DNA from: CAZJQT01 sp964548655
Lineage (GTDB): Bacteria > Patescibacteriota > Saccharimonadia > Saccharimonadales > CAZJQT01
Length of the DNA stretch: 64,000 nucleotides
Direction of reading: 5' to 3'
Assembly: GCA_964548655.1 (NCBI GenBank)
Contig: CAZJQT010000001.1
Coordinates: 31,424-95,423 of the forward strand
Both the position numbers and the translations under genes were made by a program. The notes under the pieces were generated by a model, which was not told the DNA's origin, did no database searches, and worked only from the letters and a program-made list of their open reading frames with translations. Shown here piece by piece: positions 58,673-64,000 of the stretch (positions within the stretch are counted from its first letter, which is position 1; each line of letters starts with the position of its first letter).

Positions 58673-59254
58673 ATGGAACAAACATTGATTATATTAAAGC
58701 CTGACGTCGTTCAGCGCGGCATAGTAGGTGACATATTAAGCCGATTCGAAAAAGTCGGACTCAAAATTGTTGGCATGAAAATGTTAGTTCCAGAGGACAC
58801 GCGTCTAGCCAAACACTACCCCAACAGCCGCCGTGAATTTATAGAAGGTATGGGCAACAAAACCTTAAATAACTACAAAGAACTTGGGCTTGATGTAAAA
58901 GCCGAGTTTGGTCATACTGACCCCTATAAAATTGGTTTACAGATCAATAAATGGTTGATTGATTTTATGAAATCGGGTCCAGTTATCGCCACCGTCTTGG
59001 AAGGACCACATGCCATAGAAGTAGTTAGAAAAATAGTCGGCTTTACGCTGCCATCGGCTGCTGATCCGGGAACTATTAGAGGTGACTATTCGTTTGACTC
59101 ATCAGCACTAGCCAACGCCGCCAAGCGTCCACTTAGAAATCTCATCCATGCGTCTGGCAACAAAGAAGAAGCCGAACATGAAATTCCTATCTGGTTTGAT
59201 AGCAGCGAACTCCACGACTACGAAACTATCCACCAAAAACACATGACCAGCTAG
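58673..59254 (+). CDS. ndk: Nucleoside diphosphate kinase, long form
   Basis: 193 residues versus about 140 in most bacteria. It transfers phosphate between nucleotides through a histidine. LIILKPDVVQRGIVGDIL is the N-terminal signature and NLIHASG holds catalytic His159. An insert of about 45 residues lies between the first helices and the VLEGPHAIEVVRKIVG motif (for example HYPNSRREFIEGMGNKTLNNY). Longer forms occur in archaea and some CPR. GGAGG 7 nt upstream lies in the hairpin arm. Overlaps the next gene's end by 4 nt. Confidence 0.9.
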   Translation: MEQTLIILKPDVVQRGIVGDILSRFEKVGLKIVGMKMLVPEDTRLAKHYPNSRREFIEGMGNKTLNNYKELGLDVKAEFGHTDPYKIGLQINKWLIDFMKSGPVIATVLEGPHAIEVVRKIVGFTLPSAADPGTIRGDYSFDSSALANAAKRPLRNLIHASGNKEEAEHEIPIWFDSSELHDYETIHQKHMTS

Positions 59255-59682
59255 TTTTTGCCAGATCCTAATGCTGAAACAAAATCATCAATTGCTTGTT
59301 TGGCGTCAATAAGTTCGGTGTAGTGAATAGTTTTTACGTTAGGTGACCCATCAATCATGGCTGATAGTTTGCGCTCCTTATCATTATAAAATAGCGCTAG
59401 CACCGGCTTACCCATGTCTTCTGCCTTGGAAATCTCGTAACCAACACCTAAGCTGGGGTTTGTTACTTCCGCAATAACCGCGTCGGCTTCCTTAATCCAA
59501 TTCATATCGGTTTGCCAAATTGCTTTACTAGGCTTGTTCATGCCTTGCGAGGTCAATTTTCCATCGGCAAATATCTCGGTGAGTACATTAGCCTTAGTTT
59601 TTATGTGCTCCACTAGTGCTGCGTATGTTTTGGCATCCTCGCGTCCTCCGCGTATGGAGCAGGCAAAATAAATCTTTTTCAT
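59251..59682 (-). CDS. DNPH1/Rcl-like deoxynucleoside-monophosphate N-hydrolase
   Basis: 143 residues. The N-terminal YFACSIRGGRED and ADAVIAEVTNPSLGVGYEISKAEDMGKP are typical of DNPH1 (Rcl) and the nucleoside 2-deoxyribosyltransferase superfamily, with the nucleophile in the VAE/GVGYE region. The family cleaves damaged or surplus dNMPs to base and deoxyribose phosphate. TATGAT 7 nt before ATG may be the -10. Convergent with ndk, another nucleotide gene. Confidence 0.8.
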   Translation of the reverse strand: MKKIYFACSIRGGREDAKTYAALVEHIKTKANVLTEIFADGKLTSQGMNKPSKAIWQTDMNWIKEADAVIAEVTNPSLGVGYEISKAEDMGKPVLALFYNDKERKLSAMIDGSPNVKTIHYTELIDAKQAIDDFVSALGSGKN

Positions 59683-59774
59683 CTAATCAATCATAACAGA
59701 GGAAGTTTTGATTAACCTATAGTCCAACACACCGAACCAGGTTAGAACCGTTCTTGTATTTTACAATTAGCAAG

Positions 59775-60413
59775 TTAATACTGGAGGTCAGAGTTTTGTA
59801 AGACAACGTTTAGCAAAGTCATTTGATCGCGAATGTTGTCTGGTCTTTGGGCTTGAGCGTTAGCTTCTCGCATGTCATGCAGTTGGGCCAACATCTGTTG
59901 CGTACCAGGTCTCTCAATATGTTGTACAATCCTGGTGAGCAGGGCTGAATCTTCTGGCATAAAGTCTGGTTGACCAATTGTATTTAAATTAGGACGTGGC
60001 GTAGCGTTTTTACGTGCTTTATCAATTGCAAGTTCTACAGCGGCTTCTCTGGAAACCCTAGCAGCTTCCCATGATGCCGAGTACAGCCACATGTGTGCTT
60101 TATCTTTTACTGTATCCCCAGTAACTTCGGGGGTCACTGGTAGCGGCTGGCGCAATTCACGAGATTGTGTGTCTACTGCAGTGCTCGGGGCGAAAATTCG
60201 GTCTACCTGTCTGTCGGCCACATCTCTAATTTGGGAGCGGCCAACTTCTTTCAGCCCGTCATTCTTGGTGTGCAAACCTTCCGCAATCGTGAGTACGCCA
60301 ATGTCGTGATCGATGTCATCTGCTTTCTCATCCGGAGTCTTCTTATCAAATCGCTCTAAGGTCTCAGCAATACTTGGTTCATTCGGGAAAGGGTTTTTGT
60401 CTTCTATTGACAT
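59775..60413 (-). CDS. Hypothetical soluble protein, leaderless
   Basis: 212 residues, not recognised. Acidic and helical (IAETLERFDKKTPDEKADDIDHD; SWEAARVSREAAVELAIDKARK; QQMLAQLHDMREANAQAQRPDN). No membrane span or cysteine. A strong promoter supports expression, and TTGACA-17-TAATAT-6-ATG makes it another leaderless gene. It lies between DNPH1 and tRNA-Arg. Confidence 0.6.
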   Translation of the reverse strand: MSIEDKNPFPNEPSIAETLERFDKKTPDEKADDIDHDIGVLTIAEGLHTKNDGLKEVGRSQIRDVADRQVDRIFAPSTAVDTQSRELRQPLPVTPEVTGDTVKDKAHMWLYSASWEAARVSREAAVELAIDKARKNATPRPNLNTIGQPDFMPEDSALLTRIVQHIERPGTQQMLAQLHDMREANAQAQRPDNIRDQMTLLNVVLQNSDLQY

Positions 60414-60419
60414 GTGTTT

Positions 60420-60448
60420 ATATTAGCATAAGTGTGATGAATTGTCAA
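60420..60448 (-). promoter_or_regulatory. Promoter TTGACA-N17-TAATAT
   Basis: On the minus strand TTGACA (60443-60448) and TAATAT (60420-60425) are 17 bp apart; the -10 ends 6 nt before ATG 60413. Perfect -35 and optimal spacing. Confidence 0.7.
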
Positions 60449-60451
60449 TGT

Positions 60452-60526
60452 TGGTACCCCCGAGAGGAATCGAACCTCTATCTTTTCCTTAGGACGGAAC
60501 TACTCTATCCGTTGAGCCACGGGGGC
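60452..60526 (-). tRNA. tRNA-Arg (anticodon CCU)
   Basis: 75 nt with encoded CCA. Acceptor stem GCCCCCG with CGGGGGT, D-arm GCTC-AACGGATA-GAGT with the conserved GG, and T-arm AGAGG-TTCGATT-CCTCT. The anticodon loop is GTCCTAA with CCT at 60491-60493, reading AGG codons. The anticodon stem has a mismatch at 27-43 and position 32 is G, both slightly unusual. Variable loop is 4 nt. Confidence 0.9.
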
Positions 60527-60590
60527 GTGTTGCACAAGTATATCTTAAAACACTTGAACCTATAACCTAATAGCTATAACCTTATGCTAT

Positions 60591-61178
60591 ATGGCAGACA
60601 AAGAAGAAAAAGCTGAAAAATATTTTGCTGACCAATTTGATGATGAAAACGTTCTGTACGTTTTCCGTAAACATCCAGTCGTGATGCGTCGCAGTCTAGT
60701 ATTTGCTATGCTTGGACCCTTGGTTGGTGTTCTACCGGTGGCAGCCAGGCCAACCCTTGGTTTTGGCTGGTTCTTTGGCGGCCTTGGGGCAGGGGTGCTA
60801 GCAGGCTTGATCATTATGTTCCCAGCTTGGATAGCTTGGTACTACAGTGTTTTCATTGTGACCGATCAGCGATTTATCCAGATAACTCAACGCGGTTTAT
60901 TCCACCGTAGCGTCGTTGATATTGGCCTGAACCAAGTGCAAATGGTCAACTACGAGATAGCCGGTTTTCAAGAAACCATGCTGGGTTTTGGTACAATAAT
61001 GATGCAAACTTACATGGGTGATTTGGTTATTCATGACGTCCACCGCCCAGCCAAGATCCAGAAAAAAATGCTGAGCATCTTGCGTGAAGAAGGCATAATA
61101 TCAACGACCCATCCAATTCAACCAACTAACGAGGCATATGAAGAAGAAACTGAAGCTGAGACGGACGAAGAAGACTAG
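60591..61178 (+). CDS. Membrane protein with bacterial PH domain
   Basis: 195 residues. An acidic head, two membrane spans (about 34-58 and 63-86, the second ending AWIAWYYSVFIVTDQRF), then a bPH_2 domain with TDQRFIQITQRGLFHRSVVDIGLNQVQMV and a FGTIMMQTYMGDLVIHDV strand. Acidic tail (EEETEAETDEED). TATAAC 10 nt before ATG could be the -10. Similar proteins are of unknown function. The tail region overlaps the next gene by 41 nt. Confidence 0.72.
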   Translation: MADKEEKAEKYFADQFDDENVLYVFRKHPVVMRRSLVFAMLGPLVGVLPVAARPTLGFGWFFGGLGAGVLAGLIIMFPAWIAWYYSVFIVTDQRFIQITQRGLFHRSVVDIGLNQVQMVNYEIAGFQETMLGFGTIMMQTYMGDLVIHDVHRPAKIQKKMLSILREEGIISTTHPIQPTNEAYEEETEAETDEED

Positions 61179-62214
61179 AGCTTTCCTAAAGAGGAAACTA
61201 GAAGAGAGGGGTGAGGAATCGGTGCCCAGTGAGGTGCCACGTATCACCAATGAAACCATTGCCGAACACCGCGAAGCCGTTATAGGTCGGGCTCGCAAAT
61301 ATATCTACCCCTTACAGCACTCCAAACACCGCATTATTTTAGTCTCGACGTCTGTTTTGATAGCCGGCATTATTGCTTTCTTTGGCTACTGCACATTGGC
61401 GCTTTATAATTTTCAGAACAGCTCGACGTTCTTATACCGTATAACTCAAGTTATCCCATTCCCAGTTGCCAGAGTAAATAACCATTTTATCGATTACGAG
61501 AATTACTTGTTTGAACTACGGCACTATACCCACTATTATCAATCGCAGCTCAAGCTGGATTTCAACAGCGACTCTGGTAAACAACAGTTGACGGCTTTTA
61601 GGAAACAGGCTTTGGACAAGGTTATTAGCGATGAGTTCGTCAAAGAACTAGCCGATAAATATAAAGTCAGCGTCAGTGACCGCGAGGTAAATGATCAAAT
61701 TACAATTGTTAGGACCCAGAACCGTTTAGGTAGTAACGACAAAGTCTTTGAAGATGTTCTGAAGGATTATTGGGGTTGGACAGTCGATGATTTTAGACGC
61801 AGTCTGCGTAGTCAGCTTTTGGCTCAGAAAGTGGTCATGACACTTGATCAAGCTACCAAGGCTCGGGCTGACAACGCTCTGGCCGAACTCAAGAAAGGCA
61901 CAGATTTTGCAACCGTTGCTAAAACTTATTCGGACGATCAAGCCACCAAGGGTAACGGTGGTGATTTTGGTGTTGTGGACCGCACCAACCGCGATCTGAC
62001 AGCGCAAACAGTTGACGCGCTGTTTAAACTAAAACCGGGCGAATACTCAGATGTCATTAATATCGGTTACAGTCTAGAAATAGTTAAAAATATCGAAAAT
62101 TCAGGCGACAACAAAATACATGGCGCCCATATTCTGTTCAACTTCAAGGACATTTCTAACTACACGACCGATCTAAAAAACAGCCAAAAATCCCGTGCTT
62201 TCATCAAGGTCTAG
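61138..62214 (+). CDS. Parvulin-type peptidyl-prolyl isomerase, membrane-anchored foldase
   Basis: 358 residues. Basic head (MKKKLKLRRTKKTRAFLKRK), one membrane span (about 62-86), a SurA-N-like helical domain (about 115-220), then a PpiC rotamase domain with GTDFATVAKTYSDD, GNGGDFGVVD and FKLKPGEYSDVINIGYSLEIVK. A partial repeat (IHGAHILFNF) follows. PrsA-like proteins fold exported proteins outside the membrane, a fit for the two secreted proteins downstream. Start overlaps the PH-domain gene in another frame. Confidence 0.8.
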   Translation: MKKKLKLRRTKKTRAFLKRKLEERGEESVPSEVPRITNETIAEHREAVIGRARKYIYPLQHSKHRIILVSTSVLIAGIIAFFGYCTLALYNFQNSSTFLYRITQVIPFPVARVNNHFIDYENYLFELRHYTHYYQSQLKLDFNSDSGKQQLTAFRKQALDKVISDEFVKELADKYKVSVSDREVNDQITIVRTQNRLGSNDKVFEDVLKDYWGWTVDDFRRSLRSQLLAQKVVMTLDQATKARADNALAELKKGTDFATVAKTYSDDQATKGNGGDFGVVDRTNRDLTAQTVDALFKLKPGEYSDVINIGYSLEIVKNIENSGDNKIHGAHILFNFKDISNYTTDLKNSQKSRAFIKV

Positions 62215-62260
62215 ACCATCTGTGCCCTAAAGCACTTAAGCTCTGTATAATAGTTTTCAT

Positions 62261-63007
62261 ATGGGCGAACGATTTAAATGGACGCTAGTGCTTTTACTGA
62301 TGCTGGTATTGTGCATGAGCATACGCCAGTCAATTGCCTCGGCGCAGGGTACTTCTAACAGTTACCGAATTGATGAAAGCTTTTTTGGGCCTGGCGGCAA
62401 CCTAGACAGTAGCTCGACTAATTATCAGTTTCAAAGCGGCCAACAATCGGTCGGTAATACAGGGGTAGTGGAGGGGAGTTCAACTAATTACCGGGTTGAA
62501 AACGGCTACACAACTACTGCCGATCCACGACTTAGCTGCGTTCTTAATACTTCTACGCTAAACTTTGGTAACTTTTCTACCGGCAGCGCCATAACTGCCA
62601 ACGCAACTTTTAGCGTCTTGAATTACACGGCTTACGGCTATATTGTTTCTGTAATCGGGAGTACTCCGGCCAATAATGGCCATAATCTGGCCGGAATTAA
62701 CCCAACCGATACTTCTCATAATGGGACAGAACAATTTGGTATTAATCTGGTAGCTAATACTTCTCCGGCTACCTTTGGCTCTAACCCCGTCCAGGTTCCA
62801 AGCAGCACATTTTCTTTTGGTTCGGCTGCCACCAACTACAACACTGCTAATAATTTTCGTTATGTTAACGGCGAGACCATAGCCTCAGCCCCCAGTAGTT
62901 CAGGTGAAACTGACTTCACCATCAGCTACATAGTCAATGCTTCTACTACCACCCCAGGTGGCAAATACAGTGGCAACCAAGTCATTTTGTGTACCGGTAC
63001 CTATTAA
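62261..63007 (+). CDS. Secreted surface protein with FGxNL domain
   Basis: 248 residues. Signal peptide (residues about 9-29, ends SAQG). A Ser/Thr/Asn-rich first part with two SSTNYQFQSG/SSTNYRVENG repeats. The second half begins TLNFGNFSTGS and contains GTEQFGINLVANTSPATFGSNP, shared with the next protein. Three cysteines. Beta-rich. TATAAT (62246-62251) ends 9 nt before ATG. Function unknown; probably on the cell surface. Confidence 0.7.
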   Translation: MGERFKWTLVLLLMLVLCMSIRQSIASAQGTSNSYRIDESFFGPGGNLDSSSTNYQFQSGQQSVGNTGVVEGSSTNYRVENGYTTTADPRLSCVLNTSTLNFGNFSTGSAITANATFSVLNYTAYGYIVSVIGSTPANNGHNLAGINPTDTSHNGTEQFGINLVANTSPATFGSNPVQVPSSTFSFGSAATNYNTANNFRYVNGETIASAPSSSGETDFTISYIVNASTTTPGGKYSGNQVILCTGTY

Positions 63008-63072
63008 TAACGCTTGTTTGCACTTAGTTGTTATGGTAATGTAACTATTAAGTTCCAACGGTAAGACAAAAT

Positions 63073-64000
63073 ATGCATAAACACCTGACAAAACTCTATA
63101 CTGCTCAGCAGCGTCTGTGGCTGCTTAGTACGGCTTTTGTTATGGCGTTTGCCAGTCTATTTATCATATTAGCTCCTTCAGCTGTTGAGGCCGCACAGAT
63201 TACCAACCGCAAGTTTACAATGTCAGATTCAGCTGGTAACGCTACTTCTGTTTCGTATACGTTCAATTCTAGCGCCGTCCCGACAACTGGTACAGCTATC
63301 AAGAGCGTCAGTGCCGATGTTTGTGACACAGCTTCAGGTTCATGTACTCAAGCAGGTGGAGCCGCTGGTTTCAGTAGTAGTTCATCAACATTGGCTAGCC
63401 AGCCATCAGGCTTGGGCTGCGCCTCGGGCTGGACTGTTAATAGTTCAACAAGCACCAGCCTAAGAATTCTCGATGCTGCCTGTGCCACGACGCCCTCTGG
63501 CGCTGTAACCATACAGTGGAACGCTGTACACAACCCTACGGCGGTAAACACAACCTTTTTCTTAAGAGTCACTACTTATTCTGACTCTGCTTGGACCACA
63601 CCAATAGATAATGGCACTATAGCCCTGAGTACTTCTCAGGCTATATCTTTAACCGGAACAATGGATGAATCATTAGTATTTTGCACAGGTACTTCCATAA
63701 CAGGTCAGAACTGCGGTACGGTGGCTGGTTCTTCGGTAAACTTTGGTACTTTCTCTAGCTCGGCTACCAGTACTGGCACCTCAGTTATGGCAGCCTCCAC
63801 CAACGGCGTAGGCGGTTATTCCATTACTATCAACGGTGCTACGCTGACTTGTGGTACTTGTTCTGGTTCGCCCACAATCACGGCCTTATCCTCTCAGACC
63901 GCTTCCTCTATAGGTACGTCGCAGTTTGGAGCAAATCTGCGTGTTAATACCACCCCAGCCTTTGGTGCAGACCCAACCGGCACTGGCAGTGGCACTTACA
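63073..64000 (+). CDS. Secreted surface protein, partial at window end
   Basis: At least 309 residues; the frame runs off the window. Signal peptide (about 17-41, ending AVEAA). The first domain is Ser/Thr-rich with several cysteines. The second starts VNFGTFSSSATS and holds GTSQFGANLRVNTTPAFGADP, like the preceding protein. Tandem gene with the previous one, 65 nt apart. It is probably a surface or pilus-linked protein. The total size is unknown. Confidence 0.7.
   Translation, partial: MHKHLTKLYTAQQRLWLLSTAFVMAFASLFIILAPSAVEAAQITNRKFTMSDSAGNATSVSYTFNSSAVPTTGTAIKSVSADVCDTASGSCTQAGGAAGFSSSSSTLASQPSGLGCASGWTVNSSTSTSLRILDAACATTPSGAVTIQWNAVHNPTAVNTTFFLRVTTYSDSAWTTPIDNGTIALSTSQAISLTGTMDESLVFCTGTSITGQNCGTVAGSSVNFGTFSSSATSTGTSVMAASTNGVGGYSITINGATLTCGTCSGSPTITALSSQTASSIGTSQFGANLRVNTTPAFGADPTGTGSGTY

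Noticed and set aside
38000..60000. A dif recombination site for the Xer recombinase
   Set aside because: Looked for a 28-nt site with two 11-nt half-sites around 6 nt. The CGTATTTAATATACG palindrome at about 58558 is too short and belongs to the hairpin family.
1..64000. CRISPR array, rRNA genes, insertion-sequence transposase, prophage genes
   Set aside because: No regularly spaced direct repeats, rRNA-like stretches or transposase motifs were seen on either strand.
1..64000. Recoded UGA (glycine) as in Gracilibacteria/Absconditabacteria
   Set aside because: Many genes end at TGA with the next start overlapping as ATGA or GTGA, and no conserved gene needs read-through.

Overview
This window looks like part of a chromosome from a Patescibacteria/CPR bacterium, most likely a Candidatus Saccharibacteria (TM7) relative. 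That placement is an inference from gene content and cannot be proved without a marker-gene search. The signs are a monoderm-style type IV pilus cluster with no PilQ secretin, many single-span proteins with low-complexity tails, very tight gene packing, information-processing genes mixed with small unknown proteins, and no biosynthetic operon apart from nucleotide and protein housekeeping. TGA is used as a normal stop, so this is not a lineage that reads UGA as glycine.

Layout. 1-2.1 kb: end of argS, an alpha/beta hydrolase, a HAD phosphatase and an AlkD-like glycosylase in an overlapping operon. 2.1-8.3 kb: glutamate-type dehydrogenase, MscL, MsrB, a CapA-like phosphoesterase, a D,D-carboxypeptidase, oligoribonuclease and small genes. 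8.3-11.2 kb: dnaG-rpoD. 11.4-14.4 kb: a regulatory patch with an ATPase/winged-helix protein opposite a duplicated XRE-type pair, then a P-loop kinase. 14.4-19 kb: polA and four overlapping small genes. 19-25 kb: HAD, DciA-like, mutM-MazG-like-holA, rpsT and a DHH-like protein. 25-36.8 kb: truB, rpsO, pnp, uracil-DNA glycosylase, RNase J, small genes, ftsK, rpsF-ssb-rpsR, NUDIX and efp. 36.8-41.3 kb: tlyA, a Crp/Fnr regulator, a PH-domain protein, a phosphoribosyltransferase, a 0.5-kb hairpin-rich gap and ychF. 41.4-57.4 kb: one long type IV pilus locus. It runs from a TPR membrane protein and a 1137-residue secreted lectin-propeller protein through pilM, N-like, O-like, B, T and C, two major-type pilins, pilD and four minor pilin-like proteins. 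57.5-64 kb: a Xer recombinase, ndk, a DNPH1-like hydrolase, tRNA-Arg(CCU), a PH-domain membrane protein, a parvulin-type foldase and two related secreted surface proteins, the last cut by the window end.

Three patterns stand out. First, at least ten genes carry a -10 box ending only 6-8 nt before the start codon and no Shine-Dalgarno, which implies leaderless or near-leaderless mRNAs and fixes several start codons. Second, large imperfect palindromes recur between genes and at operon ends. Three share a conserved core in either orientation, and a second group shares a different linker motif. Third, several housekeeping proteins have lost the canonical metal ligands or catalytic motif of their families: the DnaG zinc site, the uracil-DNA glycosylase Fe-S cysteines, one RNase J histidine, the PilB cysteine cluster and the DHH motif. 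MutM, MsrB and PilD keep theirs.

The pilus locus, the lectin-like protein and the secreted proteins at the right edge together suggest surface attachment and motility, perhaps contact with a host bacterium. That role is inference.
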